DNA of 64,000 nt from Brachybacterium sp. EE-P12 (GCF_003711805.1 NZ_QXCP01000006.1:310001-374000); one strand, 5' to 3'; shown: positions 1 to 8,630, numbered from the stretch's first letter. Notes: generated from the letters alone by a model not told the origin. Program-made: numbers and translations.

Positions 1-135
1 GGAGACCGTCGCCGGGAGGCCGGCTGGGTGGAGCTGCGCACCACCGCCGACGACCTCCCGCAGGGCTGCCTGCGGGCGGTGCAGAAGGTGCGCAGGGAGC
101 TGCTGCGCCGCGGGTGGAGCCCTGCCGCGGGCTGA
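1..135 (+). CDS. C-terminal fragment of an unknown protein (possibly DUF559/AbiEi-like)
   Basis: Only the last 44 codons of a rightward gene lie in the window; the frame is open from base 1 and ends with TGA at 133-135. The visible peptide contains REAGWVELRTTADDL followed by a basic tail. The pattern GW-V-x-R-x-T-x-x-D resembles the end of DUF559 or AbiEi-like endonuclease-fold proteins, where a strand is followed by a 'T..DL' segment. This resemblance is weak and the rest of the protein is outside the window, so the assignment is only a suggestion. Confidence 0.45.
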   Translation, partial: GDRRREAGWVELRTTADDLPQGCLRAVQKVRRELLRRGWSPAAG

Positions 136-233
136 GCGACGGGAGCCGGGTGCGCTCGACCTCGGTCGCTGGGGCCGGGACCCGGAGCATGGCAGGGAGC
201 GCTGCTGCGGCCTGGGCCGGGGGCGGTGGAACA

Positions 234-292
234 CCGAGTGCTGCATCTGGACCGTTATGACGGCCTCATAGCGGTCCAGATGCAGCACTCGG
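234..292. terminator. Long palindrome between convergent genes
   Basis: Bases 234-260 and 266-292 are reverse complements at 26 of 27 positions around a 5-base loop (cggcc). The arm begins ccgagtgctgcatctggacc. It lies between the end of the rightward fragment at 135 and the end of the leftward acyltransferase at 400, so a bidirectional terminator is the simplest reading. There is no T-tract, so an intrinsic terminator of the classical type is not shown. Confidence 0.6.
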
Positions 293-293
293 C

Positions 294-382
294 GTGGCCG
301 GCGCCCCTGTGGCCGAGGATCGTGTGGCCGGTGCGCCTGCGGCCGGCACCCCTGGGCCGACGCCCCTGTGGCCGGCGCCCCG
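294..382. repeat. Six imperfect 15-bp tandem repeats
   Basis: The stretch is built of six units close to gtggccggcgcccct (294-308, 309-323, 324-338, 339-353, 354-367 and 368-382; the fifth is one base short). It lies just past the stop codon of the leftward acyltransferase gene and beside the palindrome at 234-292. No coding role is apparent. The unit length is a multiple of three, so it could be a remnant of a repetitive C-terminus, but there is no further support for that. Confidence 0.6.
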
Positions 383-399
383 GTCGAGCGGGGCCGAGG

Positions 400-1443
400 T
401 CAGCGGGTCGCGGGACGCGGGGCGGGCTGGTCGTCACGCACCAGCAGGTCGCCGATCGGCGGATCGGTGACCCAGCGGGTCGCACGGGAGACGATCCCCG
501 AGCCGAGCACGAGGGCGAACAGGATCCCTGCGACCACGAGCACGAGCGGGCCCCACCAGCTCTCGATCCATCCGGGAAGCTGCTCCGCGTACCGGATCGG
601 CAGCAGCAGCACGGGATGGAGCAGGTAGATCGTCAGGGACCGGGTGCCCAGGGCGGTCAGGGGCGAGCTGCCTCGCGGAGTGAGCAGCAGCAGGCCGAGC
701 GCACCGATCACGCCGGCGGCGAGGACCAGCAGGCGCAGGAGGAGGTTCACGGGGATGCTGCCCTCCTCCGGATACGGCTCGCGGAGGAAGAACCACGAGT
801 CCCGGATCTCGTCCCGCAGCAGGAAGGAGCAGCCCAGCGCACCGACCATCACCAGCGCACCGAGCCAGCGCCGACGCACCGCCCGCAGCCGCTCGAGCAT
901 CTCCGGCGTGCTCACCAGCCCGAGCACGAAGAACGGCAGCATCCCCGCGGCGCGCCCCAGGGTGAAGGTGCCGTCGAGGTCCTGGTCCAGCGGGGCGATC
1001 ACCGAGATCGCCACCGCGATCACGAGCGGGTGGCGCAGGCTGCGCAGCACCGGGGAGGCCAGCCGCCACAGCAGCAGGGCCAGGAGGAACCACAGCGTCC
1101 ACGCCGGCTGGACCAGCTGCAGCGAGAAGTCCTGCCCGAGCAGCAGGGCCTTGCCCGCCTCGTGCACCGTCTGGAAGATCGCATAGGGCACCACGATCGC
1201 CGTCAGCAGGCGCTTCACCTGCCGCGGCTCGTTGCGATAGCTGCGCGAGAGATGGCCGGAGATCATCACGAAGGCGGCCATGTGGAAGGAGTAGATCGCC
1301 GTGTAGAGCGTGTCGCCGAGAACGGTCCCGAGCACCTCGAAGCACTCGAGCGTGTGCCCCACGACCACCAGGATGATCAGCAGGCCTCGGGCGTTGTCCA
1401 GATAGGGGTCCCGAGCGCGCGGGGCGGTGTTCGGTGCGGGCAT
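400..1443 (-). CDS. Acyltransferase family membrane protein
   Basis: This 347-residue protein is very hydrophobic, with about ten predicted membrane segments. Near the N-terminus it has YLDNARGLLIILVVVGHTLE, the start motif of the acyltransferase 3/NolL-like family, with the conserved His in VGH. Such enzymes O-acetylate sugars of cell-surface glycans or small molecules at the membrane; the substrate cannot be read from the sequence. The ATG at 1443 is preceded by a GGAGGA ribosome site a few bases upstream. The gene follows putA in the same direction with a gap of about 150 bases, so it may be separately transcribed. The C-terminus is short and basic. Confidence 0.8.
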   Translation of the reverse strand: MPAPNTAPRARDPYLDNARGLLIILVVVGHTLECFEVLGTVLGDTLYTAIYSFHMAAFVMISGHLSRSYRNEPRQVKRLLTAIVVPYAIFQTVHEAGKALLLGQDFSLQLVQPAWTLWFLLALLLWRLASPVLRSLRHPLVIAVAISVIAPLDQDLDGTFTLGRAAGMLPFFVLGLVSTPEMLERLRAVRRRWLGALVMVGALGCSFLLRDEIRDSWFFLREPYPEEGSIPVNLLLRLLVLAAGVIGALGLLLLTPRGSSPLTALGTRSLTIYLLHPVLLLPIRYAEQLPGWIESWWGPLVLVVAGILFALVLGSGIVSRATRWVTDPPIGDLLVRDDQPAPRPATR

Positions 1444-1590
1444 CGGCTCCTCCGGGGACGGCGGCGGACCGCAGAAGGCTACGGTGTCGAGCCGCGATCC
1501 GCCTCCAGGCGCGCCCGAGGGCCGACCGCCGGGGGCTGCTCGCCCGCGGGTCGCCCTCTCGCCCCAGTGCTCGGACTCGCGGGCCCGGGA

Positions 1591-4500
1591 TCAGGCGGGG
1601 CCGCGCGCCCAGCCGCGGCCGCCGGTGAGGTCCAGCGGATGCGGCAGCGGATTGCCGTAGCGGTGGTCCGTCGCGCTGATCGCCTGCTCGTGCAGGAAGG
1701 TCAGCAGCTCGACCCGGCCCGAGGCGAGGACCGGGCCGGTGAACAGGGCCACCTCGACCCGCCCCGCATGCGCCTCGCGCAGCGCGTCGTCGACCTCGCC
1801 GAGCACCCGCACCCGGCGCTGGCGCAGCTGCCCGAACCGGGCGGCGAAGCCGGCCGCGTCCTCGCGGACCACGCCGGCCTCCGGGACGTCCTCCTCCAGG
1901 GCCGTGCGCCGCAGCTCCTCGTCGGCGACGGAGACCTCGACCTCGGATCCCGCGATGCTGGCGGCGTGCAGCACGCGGCTCAGCTCGAGCGGGGAGGTGC
2001 CGTCGGCGGCCCGGACCAGCACCGGCAGCGGCAGATGGCGCAGCACGTTGATCTCCCCGTGCAGGTCCTGCTCGTCGCGCGGCGCGAAGCGGCCGGCGAT
2101 CTCGGCCAGGTCCGAGGCCCGGGCCGCCTCCAGCCAGCCCTGCGGATCCTCGACGCGGGACGGGACGGCGGGGGAGTCCGCGAGGTCCTGCAGGTGGACC
2201 AGGTAGTTCGGCCCGCCGGCCTTCGCAGTCTGCCCGATCGCGGAGCGCTTCCAGCCGCCGAAGGGCTGGCGCTGGACGATCGCGCCGGTGATGCCGCGGT
2301 TGACGTAGAGGTTCCCGGCCTCGACGTGCTCGGTCCACCACGCGATCTCGGCCGGCTCCAGGGAGTGCAGCCCGGCGGTGAGGCCGTAGTCGGTGCCGTT
2401 CTGCATCCGCACGGCGTCCTCGAGGGTGTCGGCGTGCATGATCCCGAGGACCGGGCCGAAGTACTCCGTGCGATGGAAGGCCGAGCCCTCCTGCACGCCG
2501 ATGCGGACCCCCGGGGTCCACAGCCGGCCCTCCTCGTCCAGACGGCGCGGCTCGGCCAGCCAGCTCTCGCCCTCGCCGAGCTCGGACAGGCCTGCGGCGA
2601 GCTTCTCGCCGGGCGGTTCGATGACCGGCCCCATCCGCACCGTCGGGTCCACCGGCTCGCCCACCTCGAGGGAGAGCACCGCATCGGCGAGCTGGGCGTT
2701 GAAGCGGCGGGAGCGGGAGACGGAGCCGACCGTGATCACCAGGCTCGCCGCCGAGCACTTCTGGCCCGCGTGGCCGAAGGCCGAGGCGGCCACGTCCCGC
2801 GCGGCGAGGTCCAGATCCGCCTGCGGCGTGACGATGATGGCGTTCTTGCCGCTGGTCTCGGCGAGGATCCGCAGCTCCGGACGCCAGGAGGCGAAGAGGG
2901 ACGCGGTGTCGTAGGCGCCGGTGAGGATCAGCTGGTCGATGCGGGGATGGGCGATGAGGGAGCGTCCCACCTCGTCCTCCGCCACGTCCACGAGGGTGAG
3001 CACTCCCTCGGGCACCCCGGCCTCGCGGAACAGGCGGCCCAGCAGCGCCCCGCAGCGACGGGCCTGCGGCGCCGGCTTCATGATCACGGCGCTGCCGGTG
3101 ACGAGCGCGGCCATGGCACCTCCCGTCGGGATCGCGACGGGGAAGTTCCACGGCGGGGTGACCAGCGTCAGCGGTCGTGGGGCGAGGGCGAGGTCCTGCT
3201 GCGCGGCGAGGCGCTCGGCCTGCTCCGCGTAGAACAGCGCGAAGTCGATCGCCTCGCTGACCTCCGGGTCCCCCTGCTCGAGGGTCTTCCCGGTCTCCGC
3301 CGCCATGACCTCCAGCAGCTCGGCCCGGTGCGCGGCGAGGGTCCCGGCGACCCGGCGCAGCACCAGGGCGCGCTTCTCGACCGGCATCGCCGCCCAGGCG
3401 GGCTGCGCCGCGAGCGCCGCCCGGACCGTCTCCTCGACCTGCGCGGTCGTCTCCCTCCGGGCGGCGCGCACCTCCTGCTCGCCGAGCTCCGAGCTGCGGA
3501 TCCGACGGGTGATCCGTGCGGCCCACTCCTGGTTCGCGGCGGTGGAGAGGTCGGTGTCCGGGGTGCTGCGGAAGGCGCCCGGCAGCGCAGGCAGCGCCGG
3601 GGTGCCCAGCTCGAGCCGGTGCCCCTCCTCGGCCGTGCGGTCCTGGATGCGGTGGGTGGCGGGGGCGTCCTCGGTCAGGGCGAGATCGAGGGCGCGGGAG
3701 AAGCGCTCCTCCTCCCTGGCGAACAGCTCCTCGGAGCTGTCGAGGTCGAAGGCCGCCGAGAGGAAGTTCTCCGAGGAGGCGTTCTCCTCGAGGCGGCGCA
3801 CCAGATAGGAGACGGCCACGTCGAAGTGCCGGGGATGGACGATCGGCACGTACAGGCGCATCGTCCCGGTCGCCTCGTGGACCACGGCCTGCTGCCCCGG
3901 CGCCATCCCGGCGAGCATCTCGAACTCGATGCCGTGCCCGGGTCCGGAGGGGATTCCGCGCTCGGCCATCAGCAGGTGGGCGAAGGCGACGTCGAAGAGG
4001 TTGTGCCCGGCGATGCCGAGGTGCACGGCCTCGAGCAGCGCGGGATCCAGCGCGTCCATGAGGATCCGCTTGTACTGCGCGTCGGTGGCGAGCTTCGAGG
4101 GCAGCGGTGCCTGCGGCCAGCCGTGCACGGCGGCATCCACCTGCTCCATCGCGAGATTCGCCCCCTTGACCAGACGCACCTTCAGCGGCGCCCCGCCGTC
4201 GGCGACGCGGCGCTCGGCGAAGCGGCGCACCCGCGCCATCGCCGTCGGCGCATCGGGCAGATAGGCCTGCAGCACGATCCCGGCGTGGAGCTGGGCGAGC
4301 TCGGGCCGGTCCAGGAGCTTCTTGAAGACCTGCAGGGTCAGCTCGAGGTCGCGGTACTCCTCCATGTCGAGGTTCAGGAAGGTGGGGGAGTCGGCGCGGG
4401 CCGCCTCGAGATAGACCGGCAGCAGGGTCTCGACCACATGGTCGACCGTCTCCGCCGTGCCCCACAGCGGCAGGTGCTCCACGATCGAGGACACCTTGAT

Positions 4501-5058
4501 CGAGACGTAGTCGACGTCGGGCCGGGCGACGATCTCCCGCACCCCGCGCAGGCGCCGCGCGGCCTCCTGCGCGCCCAGCACGGCCTCGCCCAGCAGGTTG
4601 ATGTTCAGGGTCGTCCCGTCGGCCGTGAGCCGGGTGAGGGAGGAGGTCAGCGGGCCCGGGCGTGCGTCGAGGATGAGGTGGGAGACCATCCTGCGCATGA
4701 CGGCGCGGGCGGTGGGGACCACGACGGAGGGCGCGAGGCGCGAAGCGGCGCCGCCGAGGCCGACGACCCGGCGCAGCGCGGCGGGCAGGAAGGCCGGGGG
4801 ATCCTGCGCCAGGCGGCGCAGCTCGACGGCCGCCGCGCGGGGGTCCTCGGGGCGGATCACCCGGTCGACGAAGGCCAGCGTGAAGTCGAGCCCCTTCGGG
4901 TCGCGCAGCAGGTCCGACAGCAGCGCGGCCGCCCCGGGGACCGGTCGGTCGGCGGCGTCCCGGACCCAGGCGCGCACCTGCGCGGAGACGTCCTCGGTGC
5001 TCAGCGCGGTCGAGCGCAGGTCGTCGCGTGCGGAGGGCGGAGGGGGCAGCGGGGACAA
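1591..5058 (-). CDS. putA: Bifunctional proline dehydrogenase / delta-1-pyrroline-5-carboxylate dehydrogenase
   Basis: This 1155-residue enzyme oxidises proline to glutamate in two steps. The N-terminal half is a PRODH TIM barrel using FAD, with signatures such as DYVSIKVSSI, LVKGANLAMEQVDA and GIAGHNLFDVAFA. The C-terminal half is an aldehyde dehydrogenase with PWNFPVAIPTGG, the general-base Glu in LAETSGKN and the catalytic Cys at about residue 768 in GHAGQKCSAAS. A PutA-type ribbon-helix-helix DNA-binding domain is absent, so the protein should not be its own repressor. I chose the TTG at 5058 because homology ends there and a GAGGAG lies about ten bases upstream; the open frame runs on to 5529 without recognisable sequence. 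The long open frames opposite this gene are high-GC shadows. Confidence 0.9.
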   Translation of the reverse strand: MSPLPPPPSARDDLRSTALSTEDVSAQVRAWVRDAADRPVPGAAALLSDLLRDPKGLDFTLAFVDRVIRPEDPRAAAVELRRLAQDPPAFLPAALRRVVGLGGAASRLAPSVVVPTARAVMRRMVSHLILDARPGPLTSSLTRLTADGTTLNINLLGEAVLGAQEAARRLRGVREIVARPDVDYVSIKVSSIVEHLPLWGTAETVDHVVETLLPVYLEAARADSPTFLNLDMEEYRDLELTLQVFKKLLDRPELAQLHAGIVLQAYLPDAPTAMARVRRFAERRVADGGAPLKVRLVKGANLAMEQVDAAVHGWPQAPLPSKLATDAQYKRILMDALDPALLEAVHLGIAGHNLFDVAFAHLLMAERGIPSGPGHGIEFEMLAGMAPGQQAVVHEATGTMRLYVPIVHPRHFDVAVSYLVRRLEENASSENFLSAAFDLDSSEELFAREEERFSRALDLALTEDAPATHRIQDRTAEEGHRLELGTPALPALPGAFRSTPDTDLSTAANQEWAARITRRIRSSELGEQEVRAARRETTAQVEETVRAALAAQPAWAAMPVEKRALVLRRVAGTLAAHRAELLEVMAAETGKTLEQGDPEVSEAIDFALFYAEQAERLAAQQDLALAPRPLTLVTPPWNFPVAIPTGGAMAALVTGSAVIMKPAPQARRCGALLGRLFREAGVPEGVLTLVDVAEDEVGRSLIAHPRIDQLILTGAYDTASLFASWRPELRILAETSGKNAIIVTPQADLDLAARDVAASAFGHAGQKCSAASLVITVGSVSRSRRFNAQLADAVLSLEVGEPVDPTVRMGPVIEPPGEKLAAGLSELGEGESWLAEPRRLDEEGRLWTPGVRIGVQEGSAFHRTEYFGPVLGIMHADTLEDAVRMQNGTDYGLTAGLHSLEPAEIAWWTEHVEAGNLYVNRGITGAIVQRQPFGGWKRSAIGQTAKAGGPNYLVHLQDLADSPAVPSRVEDPQGWLEAARASDLAEIAGRFAPRDEQDLHGEINVLRHLPLPVLVRAADGTSPLELSRVLHAASIAGSEVEVSVADEELRRTALEEDVPEAGVVREDAAGFAARFGQLRQRRVRVLGEVDDALREAHAGRVEVALFTGPVLASGRVELLTFLHEQAISATDHRYGNPLPHPLDLTGGRGWARGPA

Positions 5059-5135
5059 CTCGGGTCTTCTCCTCGATCGCAGAGCTCGCCTCGGCCCGCG
5101 GGGCCGCCGGCGCGGGCGTCGTCGCCCGTCCTCTG

Positions 5136-5141
5136 ATCGTA
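5136..5141 (-). promoter_or_regulatory. Candidate -10 element for putA
   Basis: Read leftward, TACGAT matches an actinobacterial -10 hexamer about 78 bases before the TTG start of putA. No convincing -35 is visible. The 198-base gap to the divergent YtxH-like gene must hold promoters for both. Confidence 0.35.
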
Positions 5142-5256
5142 GATCCTCCCGCGGCCGACAGCGGTCGCGAGGAAGGCATCCCGCAGAGCGGGGCGGCTGT
5201 GACACGATGCGGGAGCACACCGGAGGACCATCCACCCGACGCCACTGGAGGCATCG

Positions 5257-5643
5257 ATGAAGAAGTTCATTTTCCTGGCCGGTCTCGGCATCGGCTTCGT
5301 GATCGGGTCCCGTGCGGGACGCGGCCCCTACGAGTCCCTCGAGCGCACCGCCCGGCAGGTGGCCGACGATCCCGAGGTCCAGCGCCGCGCCGCGCAGGCC
5401 AAGGACACCGCCAGCAGGGTCGCGCAGGACACGGCCGAGACCGTCAAGGAGAAGGCACCCGAGGTCGCCGCCGCCGCGCAGACCACGGTCGCGGGCGCGG
5501 CCGACGCCGCCAAGCACCGCCTGTCCCACCGCACCGACGCGACGCCGGATGCGGGCGCGGAGGAGAGCGCGGACGCCGCTGCGGACAGCGCCGCCGCCGG
5601 CGGCGACGCGGAGGTCGGGGAGGACAAGCCCCTCAGCTCCTGA
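5257..5643 (+). CDS. YtxH-like small membrane protein
   Basis: The 128-residue product starts with MKKFIFLAGLGIGFVIGSRA, a single N-terminal membrane helix with glycines typical of YtxH/gas-vesicle-like actinobacterial proteins. A charged, Ala-rich helical region of about 100 residues follows, likely an elongated amphipathic stalk, with an acidic C-terminus. The function of the family is unknown; a role at the envelope is an inference from topology. The ATG at 5257 has GGAGG five bases upstream. The gene is transcribed divergently from putA and converges on thymidine kinase. Confidence 0.75.
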   Translation: MKKFIFLAGLGIGFVIGSRAGRGPYESLERTARQVADDPEVQRRAAQAKDTASRVAQDTAETVKEKAPEVAAAAQTTVAGAADAAKHRLSHRTDATPDAGAEESADAAADSAAAGGDAEVGEDKPLSS

Positions 5644-5647
5644 GCTG

Positions 5648-5667
5648 GCCGCCGAGCGCTCAGCGGC
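5648..5667. terminator. Compact hairpin between convergent genes
   Basis: gccgccgagcgctcagcggc is nearly self-complementary (one mismatch pair). It sits between the stop of the YtxH-like gene (5643) and the stop of tdk (5677) and could end transcription from both sides. It has no T-tract. Confidence 0.45.
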
Positions 5668-5676
5668 GCGTCGGTC

Positions 5677-6294
5677 TCACCCCAGCACGGTGACGCCGGC
5701 GCGTCGCTGCTCGTCCATGAAGCAGGGCCCGCACAGCGACATGTACGTCACCGCGCCCGACTCGCCGTCGTCGATCGCGACCTGATCCCCCTCGAAGACG
5801 AAGCGCTCCCCGATCCGGCGGCAGTTGAACTCCGCCTGCGAGCCGCAGCGGCACATCGTGGGGAGCTTCTCGACGTTGTCCGCGAGTTCGAACAGCCTCG
5901 CCGCACCCGGGAAGGTCGCGGTGCGGAAGTCGGTGCGCAGCCCGTAGCAGATCACCGAGATGCCGTCCTGCTTCGCGATGCGGAACAGCTGGTCGATCTG
6001 GAGCGGCTCGAGGAACTGCGACTCGTCCACCAGCACGCAGTGCAGCGGTCGCAGCCCCCGCTCGTCCGCGGTGCGGGTGACGCGCTCGCGCAGGTCCTCG
6101 CCGGGATGGGCGAGCACGTCCACACGGCGCCTCGCCCCGCCCCGGGCGACCACCCAGTCCTCGCCCTTGGTGTCCAGGGCGGGCTTGACGGTCAGGGTCG
6201 CCAGGCCCCGCTCGTCGTAGTTGTAGGCGGTCTTGATGAGCGTGTCGGACTTCCCGGAGTTCATCGCTCCGTACTTGAAGTGCAGCTTGGCCAT
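5677..6294 (-). CDS. tdk: Thymidine kinase
   Basis: The 205-residue enzyme phosphorylates thymidine to dTMP in the pyrimidine salvage pathway. The start MAKLHFKYGAMNSGKSDTLI carries the P-loop (GAMNSGKS). The Walker-B-like LVDESQFL contains the catalytic Glu. A zinc-binding pair of Cys motifs, MCRCGS and LCGPC, brackets the lasso region near the C-terminus. Length and motifs fit bacterial type II thymidine kinases. The ATG at 6294 was chosen over the upstream open frame because the P-loop begins immediately after it in this family. The gene lies 49 bases downstream of the Eis-like acetyltransferase in the same direction, so the two may share a transcript. Confidence 0.93.
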   Translation of the reverse strand: MAKLHFKYGAMNSGKSDTLIKTAYNYDERGLATLTVKPALDTKGEDWVVARGGARRRVDVLAHPGEDLRERVTRTADERGLRPLHCVLVDESQFLEPLQIDQLFRIAKQDGISVICYGLRTDFRTATFPGAARLFELADNVEKLPTMCRCGSQAEFNCRRIGERFVFEGDQVAIDDGESGAVTYMSLCGPCFMDEQRRAGVTVLG

Positions 6295-6343
6295 GGGGTG
6301 AGGGGGCTCCGGGGGTCGGGATCGGGGGCGGTGGGGCGCGGGA

Positions 6344-7579
6344 TCAGAAGGCGTCGAGCACGCCGGGGCGGGGTCCGGCCAGCAGAGCGTCCAGCAGCGC
6401 TCCGGCCGGCTCGTCGGACTCGGCGTGCAGGCCGAGGCGTCGGGCATCGGCGAGCGAGCGCCCGCCGACCAGCAGCAGCGAGGCCGCGTGGATGTCCAGG
6501 CGCACCTCGCCGAGATGCTGCGGGGAGGGCGGGGCGTCCGCGACCGCGGGCGCGGCGGCGACGCGTCCGTCCGAGAGCGAGACGTCGAAGACCCCGCCCG
6601 CCCGGCAGGTGCCCGGCGGGACCGTGTCGTCCTCGACCACGAGCCGCAGCGCGCCCGCGAGGCCCGCGGGTGCCGGCCGGGCCGCGAGCGCTGCGGCGGT
6701 GTCGATCACGCGCATCATCACCAGCGGCACCGTCCCGGGCGCGGGGCGGGCCCCGGCGCCCGGCAGCACGTCCAGCACCGGGTCCTCGGGGCGCACGCGC
6801 AGGCTGACGTGCTCGGCGACGGTCGACCAGGAGCCGAGCACGTGCAGCAGCGCCTGCAGGTCGGACCGGTCGCGGCCCAGGAGCTCGTGGACCTCGAGGC
6901 CCGGCCCGTCCCCGCCGCGGCGGGTCCACGAGAGATATCCGCGGTCGCGACCGGAATCGTCCACGAGCAGCAGCGCCTCCCAGCCACCGCCCGGCAGCCC
7001 CTCGGGGAACAGCGGCCCCTCCCGGCGCAGCATCGCGTTGTCCCCGGCGGTCAGCTCCTCGTACAGCGCGCGCAGGCGCGGCATCGTGGCGGCGGTGACC
7101 GGGACCGTGCGCCGCCCCGGCACTGCCCGCAGGTGCTGGAGGTCCAGCAGCGGGACCACGAGGGTCTGCCCGCGCGCGACCACCTGGTAGCCGTGGCGGC
7201 GGTAGATCTCCGGATTCGAGGGGTAGAGCATCGACAGCGGCATCGACTCCTCGGCGCAGCGCGCGATCACTCCCGTGAGCAGCTGTCCGAACAGCCCTTC
7301 GCCGCGATGCGCGGGATGCACGGCCAGACCGGCGATGCCGCCGCAGCGGGCCCGCCCGCCGCCCAGGGAGATCTCGTCGTGACGGATCGTGGCCCCGGCG
7401 GCGAGCACCCCGTCGGCCCCGCCGGGCCGGTCCGCGGAGTCGATGCCGAGCACGGTGCGACCGGCGCCGAAGGGCGCGGCGGAGGCAGGATCACAGGGGT
7501 CGACGACGCCGCCGAACGCCCCGGCGGTCAGGAGTCGATAGGCGAGGGCGTCCTCGGCGGAGAGTTCTCGGACGGGCAT
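6344..7579 (-). CDS. Eis-like GNAT N-acetyltransferase with SCP2-type C-terminal domain
   Basis: The 411-residue protein has an N-terminal GNAT domain with the acetyl-CoA loop in VHPAHRGEGLFGQLL and the segment LYPSNPEIYRRHGYQ, which is characteristic of the Eis/YpeA-like group. A second GNAT-like domain and a C-terminal sterol-carrier-like domain follow. Family members acetylate amines, including aminoglycosides or protein lysines in mycobacteria; the substrate here is unknown. The start ATG at 7579 is supported by a TAGACT hexamer exactly seven bases upstream, which suggests a leaderless mRNA. It is divergent from the TIM-barrel gene at 7646 and precedes tdk. Confidence 0.82.
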   Translation of the reverse strand: MPVRELSAEDALAYRLLTAGAFGGVVDPCDPASAAPFGAGRTVLGIDSADRPGGADGVLAAGATIRHDEISLGGGRARCGGIAGLAVHPAHRGEGLFGQLLTGVIARCAEESMPLSMLYPSNPEIYRRHGYQVVARGQTLVVPLLDLQHLRAVPGRRTVPVTAATMPRLRALYEELTAGDNAMLRREGPLFPEGLPGGGWEALLLVDDSGRDRGYLSWTRRGGDGPGLEVHELLGRDRSDLQALLHVLGSWSTVAEHVSLRVRPEDPVLDVLPGAGARPAPGTVPLVMMRVIDTAAALAARPAPAGLAGALRLVVEDDTVPPGTCRAGGVFDVSLSDGRVAAAPAVADAPPSPQHLGEVRLDIHAASLLLVGGRSLADARRLGLHAESDEPAGALLDALLAGPRPGVLDAF

Positions 7580-7586
7580 GCGGGAG

Positions 7587-7592
7587 AGTCTA
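7587..7592 (-). promoter_or_regulatory. -10 element giving a leaderless Eis-like mRNA
   Basis: Read leftward, TAGACT is followed by seven bases (ctcccgc) and then the ATG at 7579. The transcript would begin at or next to the start codon. Confidence 0.6.
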
Positions 7593-7645
7593 GGGGCGCC
7601 CGACTGTTGCATACTTGCCGGGCGAGAGACCCCCGAGGAGGTGCC

Positions 7646-8611
7646 ATGAGCCCACGCCGCCGAAGCGGCTCCGACCCGTCGTCCGGACAGGGGGGCCGCA
7701 AGCCGCTGACCCGCCCCAACAGCGCCCAGCGCGGGGGCAGGGAGGCGCTGTCCCGACGCTTGTCCGCAGGGGATCCGCGCAGCGAGCAGTCCCCGCAGCG
7801 ACGGGTCCCGGTGGGGCTGTCCACCTCCTCGGTCTTCCCCTCCGGCGTCGAGGAGGCGTTCCGCCTCGCCGCCGAGATCGGGTACGACGGGATCGAGGTG
7901 ATGGTGTCCTATCCGCGCGACAGCCAGGACCCGGACCTGCTGCGCGAGTACAGCCGTCGCTACGACCAGCCGATCCTGTCCCTTCACGCCCCGACCCTGT
8001 TCTTCCTGCAGGGGCTGTGGGGCCGGGACGCCTGGGTGAAGATCGAGCGCACGATCGAGATCGCCGAGGAGCTCGGCGTGCCCACGATCGTCGCCCATCC
8101 GCCCTTCCGCTGGCAGGGGAAGTACGCGCACGGCTTCGTCGAGGGCGTCGCCCGGCTCGAGGCGGAGCACGACATCGCGATCGCGGTGGAGAACATGTAC
8201 CCGTGGCGGCTCGGGGTGCGGGAGCTGCTGAACTACCTGCCCGACCACGACCCGACCGACGAGGACTACGCCCATGTCACCGTCGATCTCTCCCATGCGG
8301 CCACCGCGGGGGACGACGCGCTGGCGATGATCGACCGGCTCGGCGACCGCCTCACCCATCTGCACCTCGCCGACGGGTCCGGCAACACCACCAAGGACGA
8401 GCACCTCGCCCCGGGCGAGGGGAACCAGCCCTGCGCCGAGGTGCTGCGCCGCCTGGCCAACCGCGGCTGGGAGGGCTCGGTGCTGCTCGAGGTGACCACG
8501 AGCCGCGACCCCGTCGCCCGCGAGCGCACCCTGCGCCAGTCCCTCGCCTTCGCCCGCCACCATCTGGGCCACCACCTCGAGGACGGCGACGTGGGATCGG
8601 ACACCCCCTGA
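7646..8611 (+). CDS. Sugar phosphate isomerase/epimerase-like TIM-barrel protein
   Basis: The 321-residue protein has a low-complexity, Arg/Ser-rich N-terminus of about 55 residues. An AP-endonuclease-2/xylose-isomerase-like barrel follows. Conserved metal-site segments are visible: GYDGIEVMV, LSLHAPT, IVAHPPFRW, AVENMYP, VTVDLSHAA, THLHLADGSG and SVLLEVTTS. The arrangement of His, Glu and Asp residues at strand ends indicates a divalent-metal sugar isomerase or epimerase fold. The substrate is not evident. The ATG at 7646 has GAGGAGG five bases upstream. A CATACT hexamer at 7610-7615 could be its -10. The unusual N-terminal extension is not part of the enzyme fold. Confidence 0.8.
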   Translation: MSPRRRSGSDPSSGQGGRKPLTRPNSAQRGGREALSRRLSAGDPRSEQSPQRRVPVGLSTSSVFPSGVEEAFRLAAEIGYDGIEVMVSYPRDSQDPDLLREYSRRYDQPILSLHAPTLFFLQGLWGRDAWVKIERTIEIAEELGVPTIVAHPPFRWQGKYAHGFVEGVARLEAEHDIAIAVENMYPWRLGVRELLNYLPDHDPTDEDYAHVTVDLSHAATAGDDALAMIDRLGDRLTHLHLADGSGNTTKDEHLAPGEGNQPCAEVLRRLANRGWEGSVLLEVTTSRDPVARERTLRQSLAFARHHLGHHLEDGDVGSDTP

Positions 8612-8630
8612 GCGGCTCTCCAGGGTCCGG

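Noticed and set aside
1444-1590. Gap between putA and the acyltransferase gene
   Set aside because: Examined for hairpins and small genes; nothing convincing was found.
226-5254. Very long open frames of over 1600 codons on both strands opposite and overlapping putA and the acyltransferase
   Set aside because: Repetitive Arg/Gly/His/Gln composition with no domain; they are shadows of real high-GC genes in other frames. The same holds for long frames over 6344-9667 (upstream part), 9556-12342, 13420-15435, 16022-18490, 23170-24906, 39837-41417, 43062-44678 and 60119-62431.
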